A DNA stretch of 64,000 bases from positions 1-64,000 of the forward strand of contig JBMONO010000043.1 of NCBI GenBank assembly GCA_049323655.1. Reading direction: 5' to 3'. The DNA is from DB1 sp049323655. Lineage in GTDB: Bacteria; Desulfobacterota; Desulfobulbia; Desulfobulbales; SURF-16. A program made the translations under genes and the position numbers. The first letter of the stretch is position 1. Each line of letters begins with the position of its first letter. Below are positions 7,844-17,570 of this stretch, one piece after another. Under the pieces are notes generated by a model that saw only the letters and a program-made list of their open reading frames with translations, was not told the origin of the DNA and ran no database searches.

Positions 7844-8935
7844 ATGGATACACTGCACAGACTGCAACGATCACTCGCCCGCCGCAGGCTTGATGCCCTG
7901 CTCGTAAGTCAGCCGGAAAACCGTCGTTATCTGAGCGGCTACAGCGCCACGGACAGCTCCATTGCCGAATCGAGCGGTGTGCTGCTTATTCCCCGCCGGG
8001 GAACACCCTTGCTGCTGACCGATTCCCGCTTTGAGCTGCACGCCCGGGAAGAGGCGGTTGGTTTCGATGTTCTGCTCTATGCCAAGGGGCTGCTCGTCCT
8101 GCTGGAAGCATTGCTGCCGCGGCTGGGGGTCAAACGGATGGGCTTCGAGGAGAACTGGACACTTTACGCCACTGCCCGGAAACTGATCGACATGACGGCA
8201 AAACAGGGCATCGAGGCCCTGCCGGTGACGGGAATGGTGGAGGAGTTGCGCCTCTGCAAGAGTCGGGAGGAACTGGCCGGCATCGAAAAATCGGTGCTGC
8301 TTAACGAAGCGGTGTTTCAGGACATCTTTGCCACCCTGCGCGCGGGGGAAACGGAGCGGGCGGTGGCCCTGCGCATCGAAAACGCCATGCGCGCCCAAGG
8401 GGCGGAACGGCCGAGTTTCGACACCATTGTCGCCGGCGGTCCGAACGGCGCCCTGCCCCATGCGGTGCCGGGCGCCCGTCCTCTGCGCCGCGGCGAGCCC
8501 ATCGTCATTGACATGGGGCTTATTCTCTCCGGCTACTGCTCCGACATGACCCGCACCGTGGTGCTGGGGACGCCGGATGAGAAGACGGTGCGCCTCGTTC
8601 GTATTGTCCGTCAGGCGCAGCTGGCGGCGATTGCCGCCATCCGGGCCGGTATCACCGGCAGGGAAGCGGATCGGGCGGCGCGGCAGGTCATCCGCCGGGC
8701 CGGTTTCGGCGACAATTTCGGCCACGGTTTGGGCCACGGCGTCGGCCTGGCCGTGCACGAGGCCCCCTCGCTTAACCGCCGCAATGGCAAGAAGCTGCGC
8801 GCCGGCATGGTGGTTACCATCGAACCGGGTATCTATCTGCCCGGCTGGGGCGGCATCCGTCTTGAAAACATGGGGGTGGTGGCGGAGGGCGGCTGCCGCA
8901 TCCTCAATCGCGACACCACCATGCTCGATCTGTAA
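7844..8935 (+). CDS. M24 family aminopeptidase (Xaa-Pro aminopeptidase-like)
   Basis: Cytoplasmic dinuclear-metal aminopeptidase that removes an N-terminal residue before proline. The creatinase-like N-terminal domain (YLSGYSATDSSIAE) is followed by the pita-bread catalytic domain. The metal ligands are visible as the two Asp of IDMG and SDMTRT, the His of GHGLGHGVGLAVHE, and the Glu residues of IEPGIYLPG and RLENM. The ATG at 7844 has AAGAAAGGAAAA just upstream; a start at 7814 lacks a ribosome site. At 363 residues it has usual length. It is divergent from the hydrogenase operon and probably unrelated to it. Confidence 0.9.
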   Translation: MDTLHRLQRSLARRRLDALLVSQPENRRYLSGYSATDSSIAESSGVLLIPRRGTPLLLTDSRFELHAREEAVGFDVLLYAKGLLVLLEALLPRLGVKRMGFEENWTLYATARKLIDMTAKQGIEALPVTGMVEELRLCKSREELAGIEKSVLLNEAVFQDIFATLRAGETERAVALRIENAMRAQGAERPSFDTIVAGGPNGALPHAVPGARPLRRGEPIVIDMGLILSGYCSDMTRTVVLGTPDEKTVRLVRIVRQAQLAAIAAIRAGITGREADRAARQVIRRAGFGDNFGHGLGHGVGLAVHEAPSLNRRNGKKLRAGMVVTIEPGIYLPGWGGIRLENMGVVAEGGCRILNRDTTMLDL

Positions 8936-9073
8936 AGGCGGCCTCCTTCGTTGTGGCATTGACGTCGGTAGGGGGGATACGATATCTTTTAATACATGTA
9001 ATACATAAGTGCTGGGCCGGGGTCGCCAGGGGCCGGGTGACGGTGTCCGCCTTTGTCCCAAGGGAGAGCGCCC

Positions 9074-9988
9074 ATGGTGCGACAACTATCGTTCTTTTTC
9101 CTGCTGGTGCTATTATCCGCGATCTTCCCTGGTTGCCGCCAGCAGCCCGAACCAGAGGGCCCGCAATTCGGCCCCCGGCCGCCATCCGGCCGGCCGCCGC
9201 TTTATCACTTCGCCATTCATCCTCTCCATAATCCCGCCAAACTCATCGACGCCTATCAGCCCCTCATGGATCATCTGAACCGCCAGCTGGCCGGCATCCG
9301 TTTTGATCTGGAGGCGTCGCGTGATTACGCCGAGTTCGAAGAAAAATACCGGGAAGGCAGACCTGACTTTCTTCTTCCTAATCCCTGGCAGACCCTGCAG
9401 GCAATGAAGGCCGGTTACCGAGTCATCGCCATGGCCGGCGAGCCGGACGATTTCAAGGGAATTTTCGTGGTGCGCCGGGACAGCGGCCTGACCAGCCCGG
9501 GTCAACTGAAGGGCAGGGTGGTGAGCTACCCTGCCCCCACTGCCCTGGCGGCCTGCATCATGCCCCAGTATTTCCTTTACCGTCATGGCGTCAATGTCAC
9601 CAGGGATCTGGACAATCGTTATGTCGGCTCGCAGGAATCCGCCATCATGAATGTCTTTCTCGGCCAGAGCGCCGCCGGCGCCACCTGGCCGCCACCATGG
9701 CGCGCCTTCCAGAAGGAGCATCCGCGCGAGGCGGCGGAGCTGATGCTTGCCTGGGAAACCGAGCCGCTGGTCAACAATTCGGTCATGGTGCGCGGTGACA
9801 TTCCGGCCCAAACGGCAGAAGCGGTCAGGACACTGCTTGTTGAGCTGGACAGGACGGCGGAGGGTCGGGCGATTCTGGCCGGCATGGAAACGGCGCGCTT
9901 TCTGCCCGCCACCGACCGGGATTATGAGGTAGTAGCCCGTTTTGTCGCCCGTTTTGAAGAGGAGGTGCGACCGGTGGAGCAGCGCTGA
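9074..9988 (+). CDS. PhnD-like periplasmic binding lipoprotein
   Basis: Solute-binding protein of the phosphate/phosphite/phosphonate (PhnD) type. A hydrophobic signal ends in a lipobox-like FPGC (Cys near residue 19), so it is probably anchored in a membrane. Family features are the start of the mature domain (YHFAIHPLHNPAKLIDAYQPLMDHL), DFLLPNPWQTLQA, and the KGRVVSYPAPTALAA strand. No ABC permease or ATPase is adjacent. Instead its stop overlaps the start of a giant hybrid kinase (TGATG), so it probably serves as the kinase's sensor. The ligand is unknown. The nearest known logic is AioX-AioS, where a PhnD-like protein presents arsenite to a histidine kinase. The ATG at 9074 follows GGGAG. 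Confidence 0.85.
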   Translation: MVRQLSFFFLLVLLSAIFPGCRQQPEPEGPQFGPRPPSGRPPLYHFAIHPLHNPAKLIDAYQPLMDHLNRQLAGIRFDLEASRDYAEFEEKYREGRPDFLLPNPWQTLQAMKAGYRVIAMAGEPDDFKGIFVVRRDSGLTSPGQLKGRVVSYPAPTALAACIMPQYFLYRHGVNVTRDLDNRYVGSQESAIMNVFLGQSAAGATWPPPWRAFQKEHPREAAELMLAWETEPLVNNSVMVRGDIPAQTAEAVRTLLVELDRTAEGRAILAGMETARFLPATDRDYEVVARFVARFEEEVRPVEQR

Positions 9989-12900
9989 TGAAAAAATTCT
10001 TTTCCTTTTTTTTCACGACCCTGCGCGGCCGCCTCATTGTCGGGGTGGCGGTGGTCCATGCCGTCATGATGACCCTTTTCATTGCGGATGTGACCATGCG
10101 CCAGCGCGCCATGCTCTTGGCGCATCAGATCCGGGAGGCGACCGCCTTGTCCCATTCCCTGGCCACTTCGACCGCCGGTTGGCTCGCCGCCGATGATCTC
10201 GCCGGTCTGCAGGAGATTGTCGAGGCCCAGCTCGATTATCCGGAGATTCTTTTTGTCATTCTGGCCGATGAATCGGGTCGGGTGCTGGCCTGCAGCGACA
10301 CCTCCCGCCGGGGACAATACCTGCAGGATCTGCCGGTGGAGATTCGCCAGACGGTCTTCGCCCGGGTGGCGGCCCTGGTTGATGTCGCTACCCCGGCGAT
10401 GGTGGCGGGTCGTCATGTCGGCTGGGCCCGGGTCGGCATCGGTCAACAGGCGGCGCGGGAACAACTCGCGGTCATCACCCGGGACGGTATTCTCTATGCC
10501 GGAGCGGCAATCGCCATCGGCGCGGTCATCGCCTGGCTCATGGGCCGGCGCCTTACCCGCCGGCTCTATGTCGTGCAGAAGACCATCGCCGCGGTGCGCG
10601 CGGGCGATCCCCTGGCCCGCGCTCATCTCGCCGGCGAGGACGAGGCGGCGGTCATGGCACGCGAATGCAACAACATGCTCGATGTCATCGCCGCCAAGGA
10701 GGCCGAGCTGCGGGAGAAAACCGAGGAACTCGACCGCTATTTCAGCGACGCCCTTGATCTGCTCTGCATTGCCGACTGTGACGGTCATTTTCTCCGGGTC
10801 AACCGCGAATGGGAAGTGACGCTGGGCATTCCTCTTGCGCAAATCGAGGGGAGAAGGTTTCTCGACTTCATTCATGGCGATGATCTGCCGGCCACCGAGG
10901 CAGCCCTGGCCGATCTCGTCGCCGGCCGGGAGGTGCGCAATTTCGTCAACCGCTACCGTCACCGGGACGGTCAATACCGCTGGATCGAATGGCGAGCCTT
11001 TCAGAGCGGCCGGCGTATCTATGCGGTGGCCCGCGACATCACCGAGCGCAAGCTGGCCGAGGACGCCCTGCGCGATCTCAATCGCGAACTGCGGGCGATC
11101 AGCAGCTGCAACCAGATTCTCATGCGGGCCGAAGACGAACAGTACCTTCTCGACGAGATCTGCCGCATTATCTGCGAGGAGGCCGGCTACATCATGGTCT
11201 GGGTCGGCTTTGCCGAGGACGATGAGGAAAAAACCATCCGTCCCGTCGCTTTGGCCGGTCGTGACGACGGTTACCTCGACGGGGCGCGGATCTCCTGGGC
11301 CGACACCGAGCAGGGCGGCGGCCCCAGCGGCACGGCGGTGCGGGCCGGACAAACCGTTTATGTGCAGGACATGGCGACCGATCCCCGCATGGCCCTCTGG
11401 CGGGAGAGCGCCCTGCAGCGCGGTTATCGTTCGAGCATCGCCATCCCGCTTCGAAACGAGCGGCAGGAGGTTTTCGGGGTGCTCAATATCTATGCGGCGC
11501 GCCCGGATGCCTTCAGCCCGGAGGAGGTCCGGCTGCTCGAAGAGCTGGCCGGCGATCTCGCTTTCGGTATCACCGTGCTGCGCGCTCGTATCGCCCGCAA
11601 GGAGGCCCAGCAGCAGATCGCGCTTTTGGGCTTTGCCCTGGACAGTGTGCAGGAGGCCGCCTTCCTCATCGATGGCCGGGCTTGTTTTCACTATGTCAAC
11701 GAGGAGTCCTGCAGGATGCTCGGCTATCGCCGCGACGAACTGCTCAGCCTTGGCGTCGCCGATGTTGACCCGGACTTTCCGGTCGAGCGCTGGGAACAGC
11801 ACTGGCAGGAGTTGCGGCGGCGCGGTTCACTGACCTTCGAGGGCCGGCACAGGGCCAGGAATGGCTCTGTCTTTCCGGTCGAAATCAACGCCAATTATTT
11901 TGAATACGACGGGCGGGCCTACAACCTCGCCCTGGTCCGTAACATCAGTGAGCGCAAGCAGGCGGAGACGGAACGGCTGGCCAATCTTCATTTTTTTGCC
12001 AGCATGGATCGGATCAACCGGATCATTGGGGGTACCGGTGATCTCGAGGCGATGCTGGGCAACCTGCTCGATGCGGCGCTGAATATTTTCGCCTGTGACC
12101 GGGCCTGGCTGCTGCATCCGTGTGACCCGGAGGAAGCTCACGCCCGGGTCGTCATGGAGAAAACAACGCCTCCCTATCCGGGCGCCTTGAGTCGGGGGGA
12201 ATGTATTGCCATGGAGCCCGACCTGGCCGCCGCCATGCGGTTGGCGCTCGAACAGCCCGGACCCCTGAGCTTTGGCGAGGGTGGCGATTATCCGATGCCG
12301 GGCAGGGGAGAGGAACGCTTCGGCATCCAGTCCGCCATTCACTTGGCGATACGGCCGAAACGGGGTAAACCCTGGCTGTTCGGCCTCCATCAGTGCGCGC
12401 GACCACGGCTCTGGAGTGAGGGGGAGAAACGGCTTTTTCATGAGATCGGCATTCGTCTGACCGACGGTATAACGAGTTTGCTCGCCTATCGGGATCTGCA
12501 GGAGAGCGAGAACAAACTTGCCGAGGCCCAGCGTATCGCCCATATCGGCAGCTGGGAGCTTGATCTGCAGGCAAATCATCTTTCCTGGTCCGACGAAATC
12601 TTCCGGATCTTCGAGATTGACCGGGATAACTTTCCCGGCACCTATGAGGCATTTCTGCAAGTCATTCATCCCGATGATCGTGATCTGGTCCACCATGCCT
12701 ATCAGCAATCGGTGGCAAACCGCACCCCCTATTTCATCGAGCACCGCCTGCTCTTTGCCGACGGCCGCATCAAGTACGTCCATGAGCGCTGTGAAACCTG
12801 CTACGATGCCGAGGGCAACCCCTTGCGTTCCCTCGGCACGGTGCAGGACATTACCGAGAGCAAACTGGCGCAGGTTGCTCTCCGGCAGAGCGAGGAATTC

Positions 12901-14421
12901 ATCCGCACCGTGCTTGACACGGTTGACGAGGGCTTTATCGTCGTCGGCCGCGACTATCGCATTGTTTCCGCCAACAAGGCCTTCTGTGCCATGGTTGACG
13001 GCAGCGAGGATGAGATCGTCGGCCGCCACTGTCATGAGATCACCCATTGCATCGGCCAACCCTGTTTCGAGACAGGTGAGCAGTGTCCGGTCCAGGCCGC
13101 CTTTGCCGAAGCCAGACCGCAGTCCACCACCCATGTTCATCCTGATGCCGCGGGCAAGCAGCGTTTTGTCGAATTGAAGGCCTTTCCGGTGCTGGATGAA
13201 GAGGGGAAGGTGACGTCGGTCATTGAAACGATCAACGACGTGACAGAAAAAAGAAAATTGGAGGAACAATTCCGTCAGGCTCAGAAGATGGAGGCGGTGG
13301 GTAGGCTGGCCGGCGGGGTGGCCCATGATTTCAACAACATGATCGGGGTTATCATGGGCAACACCGAACTGGCGCTGCTCCGGCTCGAGTCCGACCATCC
13401 TCTGCACGCCACCCTGCAGGTCATTCTCAAGGCCGCCGGCCGCTCCGCCGATCTGACCCGGCAGCTGCTGGCCTTTGCCCGCAAGCAGACGGTGACGCCG
13501 CGGGTGCTGGATTTAAACACCACCATGGAGGGCATGCTGAAAATCCTGCGGCGGCTTATCGGTGAGGATATCAATCTGGTCTGGCAACCCGGCAAGGGGC
13601 TCTGGCTGATCCGGGTTGATCCCTCCCAGATCGACCAGATTCTCGCCAATCTCTGCGTCAATGCCCGTGACGCCATCGCCGGAGTGGGCAGAATCACCAT
13701 CGAAACCGGCAACGCGGTCATCGATGAGTCCGCCTGCGCCGATCATCCGGAGGCCACCCCGGGAGACTATGTTCGGCTGACCGTGAGCGACACCGGCTCC
13801 GGCATGGAGCGGGCCACCATCAACCAGATTTTCGAGCCTTTTTTTACCACCAAGGAGCTGGGTAAGGGCACCGGTCTCGGCCTGGCCACCGTTTATGGCA
13901 TTGTCAGACAGAACAAGGGGTTCATCACCGTTCGCAGCGAGCCCGGCCTGGGATCAACCTTCACGATCTACCTGCCCCGGCATAGCGCTGGACCGGTCGG
14001 GCCGCCCGAAAAGATCATTCCCTTTACCCTGCCCGGCGGCACTGAAACCATTCTCCTTGCCGAAGATGAAAAGGAGATTCTCGCGATGGTGCGGCAGGCA
14101 CTGGAAGGGTTCGGGTACCGGGTGCTGGCCGCGGCAACCCCACAAGAGGCCCTTCGTTTTGCCGAAACTCACGAGGGGAAAATCGACCTGCTCATGACCG
14201 ACGTGGTCATGCCCGAGATGAACGGCCGGGAGCTGGCCGAGCGTCTGCTCGCCATCCAGCCGGGCATCCCCTGTCTCTTTATGTCCGGCTACACCGGCGA
14301 TATTCTCCTGCGCCAAGGGGTGGTCAGTGAGCGGGACCGTTTCATCGAGAAACCCTTTTCCATCCAGGCCCTGGCCGAAAAGGTGCGCGAGGTGCTGGAC
14401 GACCAGGCGGAGCGAACATGA
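9988..14421 (+). CDS. Giant membrane hybrid histidine kinase (HAMP-PAS-GAF-PAS-GAF-PAS-PAS-HK-REC)
   Basis: A 1477-residue hybrid sensor kinase. Visible order: TM1 about 12-32, extracytoplasmic sensor about 33-165, TM2 about 167-188, HAMP about 189-240, PAS 250-358, GAF 382-535, PAS 545-658, a GAF-like region 668-835, PAS 845-958, PAS 968-1088 (with a Cys-rich insert, CHEITHCIGQPCFETGEQC), dimerisation domain with phospho-accepting His near 1113 (AHDFNN), ATPase with DTGSGM and GTGLGLATVYG, and a C-terminal receiver with Asp 1405 (TDVVMPEM). The start overlaps the stop of the PhnD-like lipoprotein, so the two probably form one sensor. The Cys-rich PAS could bind metal, or heme. No output regulator is adjacent, and the partner phosphotransfer protein is not in the window. 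Confidence 0.93.
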   Translation: MKKFFSFFFTTLRGRLIVGVAVVHAVMMTLFIADVTMRQRAMLLAHQIREATALSHSLATSTAGWLAADDLAGLQEIVEAQLDYPEILFVILADESGRVLACSDTSRRGQYLQDLPVEIRQTVFARVAALVDVATPAMVAGRHVGWARVGIGQQAAREQLAVITRDGILYAGAAIAIGAVIAWLMGRRLTRRLYVVQKTIAAVRAGDPLARAHLAGEDEAAVMARECNNMLDVIAAKEAELREKTEELDRYFSDALDLLCIADCDGHFLRVNREWEVTLGIPLAQIEGRRFLDFIHGDDLPATEAALADLVAGREVRNFVNRYRHRDGQYRWIEWRAFQSGRRIYAVARDITERKLAEDALRDLNRELRAISSCNQILMRAEDEQYLLDEICRIICEEAGYIMVWVGFAEDDEEKTIRPVALAGRDDGYLDGARISWADTEQGGGPSGTAVRAGQTVYVQDMATDPRMALWRESALQRGYRSSIAIPLRNERQEVFGVLNIYAARPDAFSPEEVRLLEELAGDLAFGITVLRARIARKEAQQQIALLGFALDSVQEAAFLIDGRACFHYVNEESCRMLGYRRDELLSLGVADVDPDFPVERWEQHWQELRRRGSLTFEGRHRARNGSVFPVEINANYFEYDGRAYNLALVRNISERKQAETERLANLHFFASMDRINRIIGGTGDLEAMLGNLLDAALNIFACDRAWLLHPCDPEEAHARVVMEKTTPPYPGALSRGECIAMEPDLAAAMRLALEQPGPLSFGEGGDYPMPGRGEERFGIQSAIHLAIRPKRGKPWLFGLHQCARPRLWSEGEKRLFHEIGIRLTDGITSLLAYRDLQESENKLAEAQRIAHIGSWELDLQANHLSWSDEIFRIFEIDRDNFPGTYEAFLQVIHPDDRDLVHHAYQQSVANRTPYFIEHRLLFADGRIKYVHERCETCYDAEGNPLRSLGTVQDITESKLAQVALRQSEEFIRTVLDTVDEGFIVVGRDYRIVSANKAFCAMVDGSEDEIVGRHCHEITHCIGQPCFETGEQCPVQAAFAEARPQSTTHVHPDAAGKQRFVELKAFPVLDEEGKVTSVIETINDVTEKRKLEEQFRQAQKMEAVGRLAGGVAHDFNNMIGVIMGNTELALLRLESDHPLHATLQVILKAAGRSADLTRQLLAFARKQTVTPRVLDLNTTMEGMLKILRRLIGEDINLVWQPGKGLWLIRVDPSQIDQILANLCVNARDAIAGVGRITIETGNAVIDESACADHPEATPGDYVRLTVSDTGSGMERATINQIFEPFFTTKELGKGTGLGLATVYGIVRQNKGFITVRSEPGLGSTFTIYLPRHSAGPVGPPEKIIPFTLPGGTETILLAEDEKEILAMVRQALEGFGYRVLAAATPQEALRFAETHEGKIDLLMTDVVMPEMNGRELAERLLAIQPGIPCLFMSGYTGDILLRQGVVSERDRFIEKPFSIQALAEKVREVLDDQAERT

Positions 14422-14428
14422 CAGTTGC

Positions 14429-15337
14429 TTAAACCGGTTGGGCCAAACACTTTTTCAGGGCGAGGACGGCCAGCTCCTTGGCCTTGGCCTCGATGTCGAT
14501 GGTCGCGGTCAGATCGCGCCAGCAGGCAGGGAAATCGGCCGGATCGATGTAATCGGCGTGGGGCTGGGGATTGGCGTCTGTCCAGCCGTTTTTCGGGGAT
14601 GAGAGGTGGAAATAGGGCTCGCGGCCGACCCGCTCCCAGGTGGCAAGCGTCCGTTCGGTAGCCTCTGCCACGTTCAGACGGTCACCGTGGCAACGGTGGT
14701 GGTGGACATCGTAGGCCAGGGGAATGGCGAGTCTCTCACAGAGCGGCAGGAGATCAACGACGCTGTAGACCGTGTCGTCGTTTTCCAGGGTCAGTCTGGC
14801 CTGCACCCGTTTTGGCAGGCGCTGGAAATTTTCGGCAAAGCGGCTCAGGGCAAGCTCCGGATTGCCGTAGTGGCCGCCCCCATGGACGGTGATGACATCG
14901 GCGCCGACCAGTTCGGCCAGCATTGCCTGGTAATCGAGTTCCCGGATGGCGTTGGCGACGACATCTGCGTGGGGCGAGGAGAGGACAATGAACTGGTCGG
15001 GATGGAAACTGAGGCGGATGTCGTGGGCCGCGTGAAACTCCTTGACCAGGGCCAGGGTGCGGCGGATCTCCTCTCCATCCGGCAGATTTGCGAGGGTGTA
15101 ACCTGCCTCCGGGTGGGTATAGCGGGGCAGCAAGGCGCTCGTCACCCGAAAGGCGCCGATACCGTTATCACGGCAGAAATGGAGAGCACGCAGCAGGCTT
15201 CGGCAATTATCGAGGCAAACGGCGGAGATGTGCGTCAGCCGCGCCGCCGCATTTTTGCCCCGCAGGGCGGCGATGGTGAAGGTTCGGAAGCGGATCGGTT
15301 CGCGAGTGAAGAGACAGCATAATCCGAGGCGCAGCAT
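14429..15337 (-). CDS. uvsE: UV damage endonuclease UvsE/UvdE
   Basis: Single-strand endonuclease with a TIM-barrel fold (AP endonuclease family 2-like) that nicks DNA 5' of UV photoproducts. Family signatures visible: MLRLGLCCLF at the start, LRALHFCRDNGI, FRVTSALLPRYTHP, LSFHPDQFIVLSS, VHGGGHYGN, LTLENDD, and YDVHHHRCHGD with the metal-binding histidines and acidic residues. It has 302 residues, the usual length. AGGAG precedes the ATG. It is convergent with the kinase gene upstream and appears to be a single-gene unit. Confidence 0.94.
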   Translation of the reverse strand: MLRLGLCCLFTREPIRFRTFTIAALRGKNAAARLTHISAVCLDNCRSLLRALHFCRDNGIGAFRVTSALLPRYTHPEAGYTLANLPDGEEIRRTLALVKEFHAAHDIRLSFHPDQFIVLSSPHADVVANAIRELDYQAMLAELVGADVITVHGGGHYGNPELALSRFAENFQRLPKRVQARLTLENDDTVYSVVDLLPLCERLAIPLAYDVHHHRCHGDRLNVAEATERTLATWERVGREPYFHLSSPKNGWTDANPQPHADYIDPADFPACWRDLTATIDIEAKAKELAVLALKKCLAQPV

Positions 15338-15506
15338 GACCCATCTCCTGGTTGTTGATTTTATCGCAAAGCTTCTTTTTCCGGTCCCGGCTCGTCATTC
15401 TGATCACACCAGCATCTCCGATAGCTGATTTGACTCTCATCTGTCAATGGCGGATGGTCTCTGCCTCGCCGCTCTTTCGATTTATTCCCGTAACCGGTGA
15501 TAATAA

Positions 15507-15536
15507 TTGTGATCTCGTGGCAAAAATTCGTATAAT
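15507..15536 (+). promoter_or_regulatory. Candidate promoter of the DUF1538/PII-like operon
   Basis: TTGTGA and a perfect TATAAT are 18 bases apart. It lies about 95 bases upstream of the chosen start, in a stretch that otherwise holds no gene. Confidence 0.5.
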
Positions 15537-15632
15537 CGGATCATGTCGGGGAAATGTGCCGGCAGCAATAGCGGCAAGGCGAGGCAGGAGGCGGGGACAA
15601 AAAAAACAATGCAGATGGTGGCGATAAAAACG

Positions 15633-16364
15633 ATGGCAACTATTGTCCTGCAAAAGCTGCGGGACGCCTGCGCCGATCTGTTGCCCATTGTTGCGGTCAT
15701 CACCTTCTTTCAGTTGGTGGTGATCCGCCAGCCGTTGCCGCAGATGGCCGAGGTGGTGTCAGGCTCTTTGCTGGTCGCGGCAGGGCTTGCGCTGTTTATT
15801 CAGGGGCTGGAGATGGGGCTGTTCCCTGTCGGCGAGGCCATGGCCCATGCCCTGGCCCGCAAGGGCAGCCTGTTCTGGCTGCTGCTCTTTGCCTTTGCCC
15901 TCGGCTTTGCCACCACGGTGGCCGAACCGGCGCTCATCGCCGTGGCCCGGGAAGCGGCGATGATTGCCAGTGATGCCGAACTGATTGCCCCGGGCGACGG
16001 GGCCATGCGCCATTATGCCTTGGGGCTGCGGCTCTCCGTTGCCTTCTCCGTCGGGCTGGCCATTCTGGTCGGCGTGCTGCGCATTCTCAAAGGATGGCCG
16101 GTGCACTTTCTCATCATCGGCGGTTACGTGGTGGTCATGCTGATGACCATCCTGGCCCCAAAGGAAATAATCGGCATTGCCTATGATGCGGGCGGTGTCA
16201 CCACCTCCACCGTCACGGTGCCGCTGGTGGCTGCCCTCGGGGTAGGTCTTTCCTCCACCATCCGCGGCCGCAGCCCGCTGCTCGACGGCTTCGGCCTTAT
16301 CGCCTTTGCCTCCCTGTTGCCCATGATTTTTGTCATGGGCTATGGGGTATTGGTCTTTCGCTGA
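15633..16364 (+). CDS. DUF1538 membrane protein (first copy)
   Basis: Polytopic inner-membrane protein of the DUF1538 family, probably a transporter with unknown substrate. About seven hydrophobic segments are visible. Family motifs are FALGFATTVAEPAL and AYDAGGVTTSTVTVPLVAALG. The start at 15633 is chosen because it aligns with the start of the paralogous next gene (both reach LLPIV/VLPIV after about 17 residues); ATGs at 15609 and 15543 are alternatives. It forms a four-gene unit with a second DUF1538 gene, a PII-like protein and a CBS protein. The two membrane proteins probably make a heterodimer, whose transport is gated by the soluble partners. Confidence 0.85.
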   Translation: MATIVLQKLRDACADLLPIVAVITFFQLVVIRQPLPQMAEVVSGSLLVAAGLALFIQGLEMGLFPVGEAMAHALARKGSLFWLLLFAFALGFATTVAEPALIAVAREAAMIASDAELIAPGDGAMRHYALGLRLSVAFSVGLAILVGVLRILKGWPVHFLIIGGYVVVMLMTILAPKEIIGIAYDAGGVTTSTVTVPLVAALGVGLSSTIRGRSPLLDGFGLIAFASLLPMIFVMGYGVLVFR

Positions 16365-16374
16365 GAAAAGCTGT

Positions 16375-17145
16375 ATGGATATTCTTCGCATTCTGTTTGA
16401 CACGGCGCGCGATGTGCTGCCCATTGTTCTGCTGATTGTTCTTTTTCAGCTGCTGGTGCTGCGCCAGCCCATTCCCCATCTGCGGCGGCTGATCGTCGGC
16501 GGGATCTATGTCGTTGTCGGCCTGGCTCTGTTCCTGGCCGGCCTGGAAAAGGCCCTTTTCCCCCTCGGCCGGATCATGGCCAGGCAGTTGTCCGATCCGG
16601 CCTTTCTTTTTAACTCCGACAGCCCCGGTCAGGCGGACTGGGCGGATTATGGCTGGGTCTATCTGTTCGGCGCCCTGATCGGTTTTGCCACCACCATTGC
16701 CGAGCCGTCGCTCATTGCCGTGGCCCTCAAGGCCAGCGAGGTATCGGCAGGCACCATTCATCCGTGGGGGTTGCGGATCACCGTTGCTGTCGGGGTGGCG
16801 ATCGGCATCAGTCTCGGCACCTTCCGCATCGTCAGCGGTACTCCCCTCTATCTGTATATTCTTGTCGGTTATGTGATTGTCATTATCCAGACCTTTTTTG
16901 CCCCGAAATCCATCATTCCCTTGGCCTATGATAGCGGGGGGGTCACGACATCGACGGTGACGGTGCCGCTGGTGGCGGCCCTTGGCCTCGGCCTTTCCTC
17001 CACCGTACCGGACCGCAATCCGGCCCTTGACGGCTTTGGGCTCATCGCCTTTGCCAGTCTTTTTCCCATTATCACCGTGCTGGGTTACGGCCAGTATGCC
17101 CGGTGGAAGGCCGGGCGAGTCCATTCGGCATCTGCAAGGAGGTAG
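16375..17145 (+). CDS. DUF1538 membrane protein (second copy)
   Basis: Paralogue of the preceding gene, 256 residues. It shares GFATTIAEPSLIAVALKA and AYDSGGVTTSTVTVPLVAALG and the same hydrophobic profile. Between the shared motifs it has a longer loop (LFNSDSPGQADWADYG, residues about 76-92). It starts 10 bases after the stop of the first copy and ends a few bases before the PII-like gene. The repeated GGVTTSTVTVP segment, rich in small and hydroxyl residues and close to an Asp, is a plausible ion- or substrate-binding site. That is an inference. Confidence 0.85.
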   Translation: MDILRILFDTARDVLPIVLLIVLFQLLVLRQPIPHLRRLIVGGIYVVVGLALFLAGLEKALFPLGRIMARQLSDPAFLFNSDSPGQADWADYGWVYLFGALIGFATTIAEPSLIAVALKASEVSAGTIHPWGLRITVAVGVAIGISLGTFRIVSGTPLYLYILVGYVIVIIQTFFAPKSIIPLAYDSGGVTTSTVTVPLVAALGLGLSSTVPDRNPALDGFGLIAFASLFPIITVLGYGQYARWKAGRVHSASARR

Positions 17146-17148
17146 CGC

Positions 17149-17496
17149 ATGCGTTTCAAGGTTATTTTAGCCAGCGTCAAGCAGGAAATTTCAGACAGCA
17201 TCGTTGATGCCGGCAAAAAAGCTGGAGCCACCGGCGCCACCGTCATACCGGCCCGGGGTACCGGTATCCACGAGGCGAAAACATTTTTCGGACTGACCCT
17301 GGAGGCGCAGACCGATATCATCATGTTTCTTGTGGAGGAACATGTGGTTCACGATATCCTGACAGCCATCGGCCAGGCCGGCGAATTTCACAAACCGGGA
17401 ACCGGCATTGCCTTTGTTCTGCCGGTGGAGCATGTCATCGGTCTTGAAAGCCAAATGGAGAGATTTAAGCAGGAAGTGCGGGAACACTACTTTTAA
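17149..17496 (+). CDS. PII-like signal protein
   Basis: A 115-residue protein with the ferredoxin-like PII fold. GATGATVIPARGTG resembles the PII B-loop, and FHKPGTGIAFVLPVEHVIGL the nucleotide-binding C-terminal strand. The T-loop region lacks the uridylylated tyrosine of GlnB/GlnK, so it is a PII-like protein rather than a classical nitrogen PII. GGAGG lies seven bases before the ATG, and the gene follows the second DUF1538 gene by three bases. PII-like trimers usually sit on a transporter and respond to a nucleotide, as SbtB does with SbtA. Here it would do so with the DUF1538 pair. Confidence 0.85.
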   Translation: MRFKVILASVKQEISDSIVDAGKKAGATGATVIPARGTGIHEAKTFFGLTLEAQTDIIMFLVEEHVVHDILTAIGQAGEFHKPGTGIAFVLPVEHVIGLESQMERFKQEVREHYF

Positions 17497-17570
17497 AGGA
17501 ATGAGGCGGGGCCGGCAGCGGCCTGCGCCCGAGACCGTCAATTATGATCGGAAAGGGAGGAAGAACAGGG

